47,951 bases of DNA, from contig CAZVZK010000080.1 of the NCBI GenBank assembly GCA_964630925.1, forward strand, positions 1-47,951, written 5' to 3'. How positions within the stretch are numbered: the first letter of the stretch is position 1; each line of letters begins with the position of its first letter. This DNA is from RGDT01 sp964630925. Lineage in GTDB: Bacteria > Planctomycetota > Planctomycetia > Gemmatales > Gemmataceae. Below, piece by piece: positions 40,428-47,951 of the stretch. A program made the position numbers and the translations under genes. A model generated the notes under the pieces. The model saw only the letters and a program-made list of their open reading frames with translations. It was not told the DNA's origin and ran no database searches.

Positions 40428-42668
40428 ATGGGAATGTACGCTGTCATCCTTCTCGCACTGGCGGCGCCCAACGTCTGGGGGCGTCTCGATAAGGCCGTCA
40501 TCGAGGGGCGGCGCTGGGACGTGCCCCTCGGCTACGACCCGGTATCGAAGCGGTTCCTCGTCCTCGGCGGGCGCACGTCGTGGGCCGACTACAAGAAGCC
40601 GCGGTCCTATGACGTGCTGGCGCTGGACCGCGACGCGGGCGTGTGGGAGAACGTGTTCCCGGCGGGCAAGGACTGGGGGCCGAAGTCCGGGCCGTGCCTC
40701 GCGCCGGCGTGGAAGGACGAGCGCTGGCACTTCACGGACTCCGCCGGCAACAGGCGGCCCAACTGGACGGTCTACGGCACCTTCTCGCTGGGGCAGAAGT
40801 ACGGGTATGACCCCGACACGCGGGCGTTCTACTTCCACGCCAACGGACGCACCTTCCGGTATGACCCGGCGAAACGTATCTGGGCGGACCTGGCGCCTGA
40901 GACCAACCCCGAGAAGGATCCGCCGGGCATCCTGCTGTGGTCGTCGATGTGCTACGACGGGCACAACAAGCGCTTCGTCCTCTTCGGAGGCGGGAACGTG
41001 CAGAGCGAACGCGGCGACCCCGGCACCTGGAGCTACACGCCGGCGACGAACGTGTGGAAGCGCATCGCCGTCGAGAAGCAGCCCACCCAGCGGGCCAACT
41101 CGCGGCTGGTCTACGACCCCGTGAACAAGAAGATCGTCCTGTTCGGCGGGGATGAGCTGGACCGGCTCGTCGCCGACACGTGGACGTTCGACGTGACGGC
41201 GGACAAATGGGAGAAGAAGACGCCGAAGGTGTCGCCGTCGCCGCGTGGCGGGCACGCGATGCTGTGGCTGCCGAAGGCGAAGAAGGTGTTGCTCGTCGGC
41301 GGGTACACGTACACCTCGGCCACGGGCTACGTCGCCTCGCTGTACGCGGCACTGCCGACGGAGGCGTGGGCGTATGACACGGCGGCGGACCGGTGGGATC
41401 TCCTGATGCGGGCGGCGTCGGCGAAGGAGGCGCCGTCCGGCCCGGCCAACTTCTTCCTCAGCGCGGCGGCGGATGAGGACGACACCGTCGCCGTCCTGGG
41501 GACCAACGGGACGTGGGTGTGCGGCATCGACGCGGCGAAGGTGGACAAGGGGGGCACGGCGAAGTGGGGCGTGAGGCCGGACACGACGACGCGGCGCACC
41601 GGTCCGCACGACCCGGCGTGGTACAAGGACGTTGCGGCGGCCGACCCGGAGAAGGTGAAGGCCGACCTGAAGGCGCTGCCGGCGAACCGGTGGGTGATGC
41701 GTCCGACGCCGAAGCTGCCGCGGCCGAACATGGACTGGGGGTCGGCGGTGTTCATCGACTCGCTCGACAAGATCGTGCGTTTCTCGGGCGGGCACTCGGC
41801 GTACAGCGGGACGGCGCCGCAGGTGTACGACGTGAAGACGGACCGCTACTCGATCCCGTTCGTGCCGGAACAGCCGCTGGAGTATGTGTACAGCAACGAT
41901 CAGGTGAACGGGGAGTGGAGCTTCAAGGGCAGGCCGTGGATGACGGGGCACACGTACAAGGCGACGGGGCACGACCCGAGGTTGAAGTGCCTGGTGTTCG
42001 TGCCGCACCGGTACACGTACTTCTTCGACCCGGTGAAGGGCGAGTGGTCGCGGGGTGAATCGGTGAATCCGCACCGGCCGAACATGTACCACGACACGCT
42101 GTGCGCGACGCCCGAGGGGTGCGTGATGTGGGCGGCGAAGCCGTCGGGCGGGGCGGGGCTGTGGCGGCTGGACGGCGGGCGGCGGGCGTGGAAGGGCTTG
42201 CCGCTGAAGGGGACGCTGCCGGCGCAGAGCCCGGACCGGCACGGGATGGCGTATGACTCGAAGCGGGATCGGCTGCTGTTCTTCAGCGACGTGGGCAAGG
42301 AGAAGGGCGACGTGGCCGAGTACGACTTTACGACGGGGACGGCGAAATGGCTGTCGGCGGCGGGGCGGGCGAGGGGGGCGGCGCCGTCACGGGAGACGGT
42401 GTACCTGCCCGAGCTGGACACGGTGCTGGTGGGGGCGCGGGCGGAGTCGGGCGGGAAGATGCTTTGGCTGCTGTACGACTGCGGGAAGAATGCGTGGTCC
42501 GGCGTGGAGCTGTCGGGGGATGACCCCATCGCCAGGGGCGTCTTCAACAACTCGATGGGCCTGATGTACGACCCGGCGCGGAGGCTGGTGTGGGCCGTCG
42601 GGCAGAACAGCCACGTGCACGTCCTGCGGATGGACGGCGCGACGCTGAAGCGCGTGGCGTTCGAGTAG
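40428..42668 (+). CDS. Secreted Kelch-repeat protein
   Basis: This 746-residue protein has a short leader (MGMYAVILLALAAPNVWG). The ATG at 40434 is equally possible as start. Kelch repeats are clear at about residues 30-330: FLVLGGRTSWADYKKPRSYD, FVLFGGGNVQSERGDPGTWS, IVLFGGDELDRLVADTWTF and VLLVGGYTYTSATGYVASLY, each with the GG then W spacing. Further blades continue to the end (VRFSGGHSAYSGTAPQVYDV, MGLMYDPARRLVWAVGQNS), so two propellers are likely. No catalytic residues of galactose-oxidase type could be assigned. It should be periplasmic or surface-bound; the ligand is unknown. Confidence 0.85.
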   Translation: MGMYAVILLALAAPNVWGRLDKAVIEGRRWDVPLGYDPVSKRFLVLGGRTSWADYKKPRSYDVLALDRDAGVWENVFPAGKDWGPKSGPCLAPAWKDERWHFTDSAGNRRPNWTVYGTFSLGQKYGYDPDTRAFYFHANGRTFRYDPAKRIWADLAPETNPEKDPPGILLWSSMCYDGHNKRFVLFGGGNVQSERGDPGTWSYTPATNVWKRIAVEKQPTQRANSRLVYDPVNKKIVLFGGDELDRLVADTWTFDVTADKWEKKTPKVSPSPRGGHAMLWLPKAKKVLLVGGYTYTSATGYVASLYAALPTEAWAYDTAADRWDLLMRAASAKEAPSGPANFFLSAAADEDDTVAVLGTNGTWVCGIDAAKVDKGGTAKWGVRPDTTTRRTGPHDPAWYKDVAAADPEKVKADLKALPANRWVMRPTPKLPRPNMDWGSAVFIDSLDKIVRFSGGHSAYSGTAPQVYDVKTDRYSIPFVPEQPLEYVYSNDQVNGEWSFKGRPWMTGHTYKATGHDPRLKCLVFVPHRYTYFFDPVKGEWSRGESVNPHRPNMYHDTLCATPEGCVMWAAKPSGGAGLWRLDGGRRAWKGLPLKGTLPAQSPDRHGMAYDSKRDRLLFFSDVGKEKGDVAEYDFTTGTAKWLSAAGRARGAAPSRETVYLPELDTVLVGARAESGGKMLWLLYDCGKNAWSGVELSGDDPIARGVFNNSMGLMYDPARRLVWAVGQNSHVHVLRMDGATLKRVAFE

Positions 42669-42669
42669 G

Positions 42670-42908
42670 GGGACTACCTCACCCCCTAACCCCCTCTCGC
42701 TGCGAGCTGGGGGCGAGACGCCCCCAGACCCCCGATGCGCGGAGAGGGGGGATCGTCAAAGTGAGAAGAGTGGCGGTGGGGAAGTACACGCCTCCCTTGT
42801 TGGGCAAAGCGATTCAGGGGACGCGCACACTTCCCCGCCGCGCAGGCGATGCTCTGACGGCTCCCCCTCTCCGCTTCGGGGAGGGGGCGGGGGGGTGGGG
42901 TAGAGGGA
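42670..42908. repeat. Composite multi-hairpin repeat element
   Basis: Three inverted repeats follow one another. First, ccccctctc (42691-42699) pairs with gagaggggg (42743-42751), enclosing the perfect hairpin gggggcg-aga-cgccccc (42710-42726). Second, gcggtgggaagtacacgc (42774-42791) pairs imperfectly with the stretch at 42817-42841. Third, ccccctc (42863-42869) pairs with gaggggg (42881-42887). The outer ends, cctcaccccctaaccccc and ggggggtggggtagagg, are also roughly inverted. It lies between the Kelch gene and the first sulfatase gene and could act as a terminator. Confidence 0.65.
42705..42738 (-). repeat. 34-bp dispersed repeat core, intergenic copy
   Basis: It matches 16864-16897 (inside the DUF1549 gene) at 33 of 34 positions. 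Read on the minus strand it would encode IGGLGASRPQL, the same frame as the peptide in the DUF1549 protein. Here it is part of the composite hairpin element and is not inside a gene. Confidence 0.75.
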
Positions 42909-42914
42909 CACACC

Positions 42915-44345
42915 ATGACCGCACTCATCATGGCGGCGGCGCTCGCGGCGCTGGCCGACGCGCCGAAGGGGCCGAACGTCCTGCTCATCGTGGCGGACGA
43001 CCTGCGCGTCGAGCTGGGGTGTTATGGGTCGAAGGCGCTGACGCCGAACATCGACGGGCTGGCGCGGGCGGGGGTGAGGTTCGAGCGGGCGTACTGCCAG
43101 CAGGCGCTGTGCAACCCGTTGCGGTCGTCGTTCCTGACGGGTCGGCGGCCCGACACGCTGCGGCTGTGGCACAACGGGACGCACTTCCGGGAGAAGAATC
43201 CGGACGTGGCGACGCTGCCGGGGTGGTTCAAGGCGGCGGGGTACGAGACGCGGTGCGCCGGCAAGATCTTCCACAACTGGCACACGAAGGTGAAGGGCGA
43301 CCGGCGGTCGTGGAGCGCCGATGAGTTCTTGCACTACGCGACGCACGGCGACGACCGGCCGGCGGTCAAGGGGCCGCTGCCGCCCAACTCCGCCAAGGGG
43401 ATCGGGCGCGACTACGGGGCCGTCCCGATGTGCGAGGCGCGCGAGGTGCCGGACGAGGCGTATTACGACGGGCGCGTGGCCGCGGAGGCGGAGCGTGTGC
43501 TGAGCGAGGTGAAGGGGAAGCCGTTCTTCCTGGCGGTGGGGTTCTGGAAGCCGCACGCTCCGTTCAACGCGCCGAAGCGGTACTGGGACAGGTACGACCC
43601 GAAGAAGCTGCCGCCTCTCGACGGGGCGCGTCCGAAGGGCGCGCCGGAGGTGGCGTTCCACGATGGCCGCGAGATCCTGGGCATCCCGCCGGACGCGGTG
43701 AGGCCGACGGCGGCGCAGGCGGCGGAGATGCGTCACGGGTACTTCGCGAACATCAGTTTCATGGACGCGCAGGTGGGCAAGGTGCTGAAGGCGCTCGACG
43801 CCCACAAGCTGCGCGAGAAGACCGTGGTGGTGTTCCTCTCGGATCACGGGTACCACGTCGGCGAGCACGGGCTGTGGGCGAAGACCTCGAACTTCGAGCT
43901 GGACGCGAGGGTGCCTCTGATCGTGGCGGCGCCGGGGGTGAAGCCGGGCACGACGGGGTCGCTGGCGGAATTGGTGGACCTGTTCCCGACGCTGGCGGAC
44001 CTGTGCGGCGTGAAGCCGCCGGCGGGGCTGGAGGGGGTGTCGCTGCGCCCGGTGCTGGAGAGGCCGACGGCGTCGGTGAAGGGGGCGGCGTTCACGCAGC
44101 ACCCGAGGCCGGCGTACTTCGACCGCACGAAGGCGGGCGTGCCGGAGGCGATGGGCTACAGCGTGCGGGTGGCGGCGGGGCGGTACACGGAGTGGCGGGA
44201 CTGGAAGACGGGCAAGGTGGTGGGGGCGGAATACTATGACCACACGCGCGACCCGATGGAGACGGAGAACATCGCCGCCGGCGACACGGCCGCGGTGAGG
44301 GCGGCGCGGGAGGCGCTGCACGCGCGGTTCCCGTTGGCGAAATGA
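42915..44345 (+). CDS. Sulfatase, iduronate-2-sulfatase-like
   Basis: This 476-residue protein has a short signal (MTALIMAAALAALADAP) and the sulfatase fold: metal Asp28/Asp29 in LLIVADDLRVELGCYG, then the signature CNPLRSSFLTGRRPDT with Cys66, Pro68 and Arg70. The second metal motif is VVFLSDHGYHVGEHG, and the C-terminal part has MGYSVRVAAGRYTEWRDW, as in iduronate-2-sulfatases. Cys66 should become formylglycine and cleave sulfate esters of glycans. The position usually held by Ser or Ala in CxPSR is Leu69, which is unusual. No formylglycine-generating enzyme is in the window. It is followed after 17 bp by a second sulfatase, probably an operon. Confidence 0.92.
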   Translation: MTALIMAAALAALADAPKGPNVLLIVADDLRVELGCYGSKALTPNIDGLARAGVRFERAYCQQALCNPLRSSFLTGRRPDTLRLWHNGTHFREKNPDVATLPGWFKAAGYETRCAGKIFHNWHTKVKGDRRSWSADEFLHYATHGDDRPAVKGPLPPNSAKGIGRDYGAVPMCEAREVPDEAYYDGRVAAEAERVLSEVKGKPFFLAVGFWKPHAPFNAPKRYWDRYDPKKLPPLDGARPKGAPEVAFHDGREILGIPPDAVRPTAAQAAEMRHGYFANISFMDAQVGKVLKALDAHKLREKTVVVFLSDHGYHVGEHGLWAKTSNFELDARVPLIVAAPGVKPGTTGSLAELVDLFPTLADLCGVKPPAGLEGVSLRPVLERPTASVKGAAFTQHPRPAYFDRTKAGVPEAMGYSVRVAAGRYTEWRDWKTGKVVGAEYYDHTRDPMETENIAAGDTAAVRAAREALHARFPLAK

Positions 44346-44362
44346 CCGATGGAGGGTGACCG

Positions 44363-46120
44363 ATGAACCGCCTCGCCGTCGCGGCCATCCTGTGGGCCGC
44401 CCTGCCCTCCCCCGCGGCCGAGGAGCCGAAGAAGCCCAACGTCGTCATCGTCCTGGCGGATGACCAGGGCTGGGGCGACCTGAGCCTCAACGGCAATACG
44501 AACCTGAAGACGCCGCACATCGATTCGCTGGCCCGTGACGGGGCGCGGTTCGAGCGCTTCTTCGTGCAGCCGGTGTGTTCGCCGACGCGGGCGGAGATGC
44601 TCACGGGCCGCTACGCTCCGCGCGGCGGGGTGCGTGGCGTGTCACAGGGCGGGGAGCGGCTGGACCTGGGCGAGAAGACGATCGCGGACGCCTTCCGGGC
44701 GGCGGGGTACGCGACGGGGTGCTTCGGGAAGTGGCACAACGGCTCGCAGTACCCGTACCACCCGCTGGGCCGGGGCTTCGGGGAGTATTACGGGTTCACG
44801 TCCGGGCACTGGGGCGAGTACTTCGACGCGCCGCTGGATCACGACGGGCGTGACGTGAAGGGCGAGGGCTACATCACCGACGACCTGACGAATCGGGCCG
44901 TCGGGTTCTTGAAGAGGCAGGCGGCGGCGGGGAGGCCGGCGTTCTGCTACCTGGCGCTGAACACGCCGCACTCGCCGATGCAGGTGCCGGAGGCGTACTG
45001 GAGGAGGTTCGCGAAGGCGGAATTGAAGCTGCGTGGCGGCGGCAAGGAGGACGCGGGGCACACGCGGGCGGCCCTGGCGATGTGCGAGAACATCGACGAC
45101 AACGTCGGCCGGCTGCTGGCGGCCCTCAAGGCGTCGAAGATCGAGAAGGACACCATCGTGGTGTACTTCAGCGACAACGGGCCGAACGGCCCGCGGTGGA
45201 ACGGCGGGATGAAGGGGCACAAGGGGAGCACGGACGAGGGAGGGGTGCGCTCGCCGCTGCTGGTGCGCTGGCCGGGGCGGATCAAGCGCGGGGCCGTGGT
45301 GACGCCCATTGGCGCGGCCATCGACCTGTACCCGACGCTGGCGGCGCTGGCGGGGGTGAGGCGGGTGGGGGACAGGCCGTTCGACGGGATGAGCCTGGCG
45401 CCGTGGCTCCTGGGGGAGGAGGCGAAGCCGCCGGAGCGGGTGCTGGTGCAGCACTGGGCGGGGCGGGTGAGCGCCCGCTCGCAGCGGTTCCGCCTGGATC
45501 ACGGCGGGCAGCTCTTCGACATGGCGAAGGACGGGGGGCAGACGGAGGACGTTTCGGCGGGCCATCCGGCGATGAAGAGGCGGCTGGCGGAGGCCGTGGC
45601 GGCCTGGCGGCGTGACGTGCTGGGGGCGCTGCCGAAGGCGGACGGGCGGGCGTTCCCGGTGGGGTGGAAGGAGATGCCGCGGGCGGTGCTGCCGGCGCGG
45701 GACGGTGTGCCGCACGGCGGGGTGAGGCGGAGTGCGCCGGCGCCGAACTGCTCGTACTTCACGGGCTGGGTGGAGGGCGGGAGCATGACGTGGGAGGTGG
45801 AGGTGAAGGCGACGGGGCGTTACGAGGCCGTCATCCACTACACCTGCGCGAGGGCGGACGTGGGGTCGGAGGTCGAGATGGCGTTGGGGGCGGCGCGGTG
45901 GTCGGGGAGGGTGGCGGAGGCGTACGACCCGCCGTTGCGGGGGAAGGACGAGGACCGGGTGCCGCGGCGCGGGGAGTCGTATGTGAAGGGTTTCAAGGCG
46001 TTGTCGCTGGGCGTGGCGGAGGTGAAGGCGGGGCGGGCGACGTTGACGCTGCGGGCGGTGAAGGTGGCGGGGGCGGCCGTGGCGGACGTGCGTGCGGCCG
46101 AGCTGCGGCTGATGAAGTAG
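44363..46120 (+). CDS. Arylsulfatase-type sulfatase with C-terminal beta-sandwich domain
   Basis: This 585-residue protein has a signal peptide (MNRLAVAAILWAALPSPAA) and a type I sulfatase domain. The evidence is Asp33/Asp34 in VIVLADDQGWGDL, the signature CSPTRAEMLTGRYAPR (Cys72, Arg76) and VYFSDNGPNGPRWNGGMKG for the second metal and substrate sites. The last 130 residues (SYFTGWVEGGSMTWEVEVKA, then ATLTLRAVKVAGAAVADVRA) look like a carbohydrate-binding beta-sandwich, an addition common in planctomycete sulfatases. It should remove sulfate from polysaccharides outside the cytoplasm. GGAGGGTG precedes the ATG. It is downstream of, and likely co-transcribed with, the iduronate-type sulfatase. 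Confidence 0.93.
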   Translation: MNRLAVAAILWAALPSPAAEEPKKPNVVIVLADDQGWGDLSLNGNTNLKTPHIDSLARDGARFERFFVQPVCSPTRAEMLTGRYAPRGGVRGVSQGGERLDLGEKTIADAFRAAGYATGCFGKWHNGSQYPYHPLGRGFGEYYGFTSGHWGEYFDAPLDHDGRDVKGEGYITDDLTNRAVGFLKRQAAAGRPAFCYLALNTPHSPMQVPEAYWRRFAKAELKLRGGGKEDAGHTRAALAMCENIDDNVGRLLAALKASKIEKDTIVVYFSDNGPNGPRWNGGMKGHKGSTDEGGVRSPLLVRWPGRIKRGAVVTPIGAAIDLYPTLAALAGVRRVGDRPFDGMSLAPWLLGEEAKPPERVLVQHWAGRVSARSQRFRLDHGGQLFDMAKDGGQTEDVSAGHPAMKRRLAEAVAAWRRDVLGALPKADGRAFPVGWKEMPRAVLPARDGVPHGGVRRSAPAPNCSYFTGWVEGGSMTWEVEVKATGRYEAVIHYTCARADVGSEVEMALGAARWSGRVAEAYDPPLRGKDEDRVPRRGESYVKGFKALSLGVAEVKAGRATLTLRAVKVAGAAVADVRAAELRLMK

Positions 46121-46426
46121 AGGCAAGAAGACCCAGGGCTCGAAGACCCGCGCCTGGGCAGCCGATACCTCCAGCCGTGGGGCGCTGGGGATGGGGCGTT
46201 GCCGGGGTGTGGGCGGGCGCGAGCCCGCGAGCGGCGGCGATGCCGGCCGCCGGAGGGCGGGCGTGCGCGGGCGTGCGCGGGCGTGCGACGTGGGGTGTCG
46301 TCTGCCGCATCTGCATCCCGCCGGCAGGCCGCACGGACGCGGGGGCCGGGGGCGGGCCGCCCCTCGACGCCTGCCGGGCGTTCTTCTAGTCCAATCTGAC
46401 CGTCGCTCTGGACCGGGAGCCCCGCG
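46121..46426. other. Non-coding gap (306 bp) with hairpin and short tandem repeats
   Basis: No gene is visible. It holds the hairpin gcgggc-gcga-gcccgc (46213-46228), which has a GNRA-type loop and belongs to the same repeat family as 36302-36329. A 10-bp tandem unit, gcgtgcgcgg, follows from 46261, repeated about 2.7 times to 46287. The region just before 46427 should contain the promoter of the zinc-ribbon gene. Confidence 0.55.
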
Positions 46427-46978
46427 ATGCCGATCCCCGTCACCTGCGCCTGCGGCAAGTCCCTGAGACTCAAGGACGACCTGGCGGGCAAGCGTGTCCG
46501 CTGCCCTGGGTGCGGCGGGGCGATTACCGTGCCCGCGCCGGAGGATGAGATCGAGGGGGTGCTGCCGGCCGAGGACGAGCCGCGCGTCCGCACCCGCCGG
46601 GACGAGGACGGCCGCCCGCGCCGCCTACGCTCCGAGCCGGACGAGGACGACAGGCCGCGGCGCCGGACACGCGACGAGGACGAGGGCGAGGATGAGGACG
46701 AAGGCCGGCGGCGCTCGGCACGCGGCCGCGCCGATGACGACGAGGACGAGCAGGAGGAGCCCCGCCCCAAGAAGAAGAAACGGCGGGGGTCGGGGGGGGG
46801 CGGGGGCGGCGGGTCCGGCACGGCGGCGGCCAGCATCGGCGGCGGGATCCTGATGATCCTCGGCGCCATCGTGTGGTTCGTCGTCGGGCTGATGAACAAC
46901 TACATCTTCTTCTACCCGCCCGTCCTGCTCGTGCTGGGGATGATCACGCTGGTCAAGGGGCTCATGGACCGGGAATGA
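46427..46978 (+). CDS. Zinc-ribbon membrane protein with charged linker
   Basis: This 183-residue protein begins with a small zinc-ribbon-like motif, CAC (Cys7, Cys9) and CPGC (Cys26, Cys29), of the kind found at the start of many planctomycete membrane proteins. Residues about 38-115 are a highly charged, Asp/Glu/Arg-rich and surely disordered linker. A basic patch (PKKKKRRG) and a glycine run follow. Two membrane helices lie at about 135-155 and 157-178. The layout is a cytosolic ribbon held at the membrane. The function is unknown; no partner gene is adjacent. Confidence 0.8.
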   Translation: MPIPVTCACGKSLRLKDDLAGKRVRCPGCGGAITVPAPEDEIEGVLPAEDEPRVRTRRDEDGRPRRLRSEPDEDDRPRRRTRDEDEGEDEDEGRRRSARGRADDDEDEQEEPRPKKKKRRGSGGGGGGGSGTAAASIGGGILMILGAIVWFVVGLMNNYIFFYPPVLLVLGMITLVKGLMDRE

Positions 46979-47281
46979 CCCTGTCCTCCATCGGTACTGA
47001 CCCTGCGCCGTATCGGTCATCCTTCCTCGTGCCTTGCCCCTGCCGTTGCCATCGTGGCGGCCGACGCGTGCTCCGTCAGGCCGCTCGGGCGAGGCGCCGG
47101 CCCCGCGGCCGCGCGCGTCGCGGCGACACGGGGCCGGAAGTTGAGGAATGTTGGGGAAATTGAGCGACATCGCTTATTGACGCTCAATCCGCTCTGGGAA
47201 TTTGCCGTGCCGCGGGCGATGATGCGCGGTGCTGGGGGGTGCCCAGCATCCACAAGAACATACGATGGGACTGGTGCGACG
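46979..47281. other. Non-coding gap (303 bp) with a perfect inverted repeat
   Basis: No gene is visible. attgagcg (47159-47166) and cgctcaat (47181-47188) are perfect inverted copies around a 14-bp AT-rich spacer. TTGACG (47177-47182) overlaps the right arm and could be a -35 box, but no convincing -10 box follows. The palindrome could be an operator for the gene starting at 47282. Confidence 0.45.
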
Positions 47282-47951
47282 ATGAGTGCGAAGACCAAGG
47301 GCGCGACGAAGAACGGCCACACGAACGGCGTGGCCCACGAGGCGCCGGCCGGCGTCGCGGCGGGGGCGCCGAAGCAGCCGGAGGGGCGCGAGGGGGGCGG
47401 GCGGTTCGCCGTGGGGAACGCGGGGGGGCCCGGGAACCCGTACGCGCGGCAGGTGGCGGCGTTCAGGCGTGCGGTGCACCGGGCGGTGAGCGAGGAGGAC
47501 ATGGAGGAGATCACCAGGGTGGTGAAGGCCAGGGCGAAGGCGGGGGACATGGCCGCGGCGCGTCTGCTGTACGCCTACACCGCGGGCAGGCCCACGCCGC
47601 CGCCCTCCGACCCCGACACGGTGGACGCCCACGAGCTGGAGGTACGCAGACGGTCCGTGGCGACGGTGGAGGACATGAGGGCGCTGTTCGAGAGCATGCC
47701 CGCCTCCCTCATGTGCGAGTTGGCCCAGAAGGTGTCGCCGCGGGTGAAGGAACATATGGCGGAGGCGTTCGCGCTGGGTGTGCGGAGGCAGGGGGAACAT
47801 GAGGAGGCCTGCCGCCGGCACCAGCCGGAGGCCCCCGGGCCGTACCCGGCGGACAGGGCGGACTGGGCGGCGGAGTGGCTGCGCAAGGGCTGGGGCTTGA
47901 GCGACGCGGTGTCGCGCGTCTTCGAGGCGTCGCCGATGTGGATGCCCGACA
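47282..47951 (+). CDS. DUF5681-like hypothetical protein (truncated by window end)
   Basis: The frame is open from the ATG at 47282 to the end of the window, 223 codons. The N-terminal 40 residues are Gly/Ala/Lys-rich and probably disordered. The segment GRFAVGNAGGPGNPYARQ (about 40-57), followed by a helical AVHRAVSEEDMEEITRVVK and AGDMAAARLLYAYTAGRP, matches the DUF5681-type domain seen in planctomycete and phage-related proteins of unknown role. The later part is helical, with LMCELAQKVSPRVKEHMAEA and DWAAEWLRKGWGLSD. The true C-terminus and function cannot be judged. Confidence 0.75.
   Translation, partial: MSAKTKGATKNGHTNGVAHEAPAGVAAGAPKQPEGREGGGRFAVGNAGGPGNPYARQVAAFRRAVHRAVSEEDMEEITRVVKARAKAGDMAAARLLYAYTAGRPTPPPSDPDTVDAHELEVRRRSVATVEDMRALFESMPASLMCELAQKVSPRVKEHMAEAFALGVRRQGEHEEACRRHQPEAPGPYPADRADWAAEWLRKGWGLSDAVSRVFEASPMWMPD

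Noticed and set aside
46258..46287. CRISPR-like or satellite array from the gcgtgcgcgg repeats
   Set aside because: Fewer than three perfect 10-bp units without spacers; this is a simple tandem repeat.

Overview
The window looks like chromosomal DNA of a planctomycete, most likely of the Gemmata/Isosphaera kind. It is very GC-rich and carries family combinations typical of that phylum: PSCyt1/DUF1549/DUF1553 and DUF1501 proteins, sulfatases, a 'LEGLEDRLVPA' N-terminus, leucine-rich repeat (LRR) proteins, and WD40 proteins with a helical C-terminal domain carrying a '(D/E)SDDFxTR' signature. I saw no tRNA, rRNA, CRISPR array or transposase. All statements come from reading the sequence; no searches were run.

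Layout. 1-4083: an unrecognised beta-rich protein, two secreted LRR proteins and a secreted Tyr/Gly-rich protein. 4097-8992: an RND efflux adaptor and pump, separated by a MITE-like inverted repeat. 9062-10090: a HTH/PIN-domain toxin-antitoxin pair. 10105-10704: a four-helix membrane protein. 10732-12074: a small cassette with a near-consensus promoter, a RelE/ParE-fold protein and a Shedu-like (DUF4263) nuclease, bracketed by a 113-bp direct repeat of the 3' end of a DUF1501 gene. 11962-17328 (minus strand): DUF1549/1553, a TPR-PPC protein and DUF1501. 17520-19210: a three-gene hipBST-type kinase toxin-antitoxin operon with two palindromic operators around a candidate promoter. 19222-22792 (minus strand): a CpsD-like ATPase with a degenerate P-loop, an ExeA-like AAA ATPase, three small conserved-looking proteins and an SDR oxidoreductase.

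22878-38705 is filled by seven consecutive same-strand WD40 paralogs, which overlap or nearly abut except for one 125-bp gap. Each has a short signal peptide, a beta-propeller and the same helical C-terminal domain, and copied gene junctions indicate tandem duplication. 39053-46120 holds a second DUF1501 protein, a Kelch protein and two sulfatases, interrupted by a multi-hairpin repeat. The window ends with a zinc-ribbon membrane protein and a truncated DUF5681-like protein.

The most interesting items are the RelE-like/Shedu cassette between direct repeats, the hipBST operon whose kinase has an N-terminal four-cysteine motif, the seven-gene WD40 array, and a dispersed hairpin repeat whose core is present in frame inside the DUF1549 gene.
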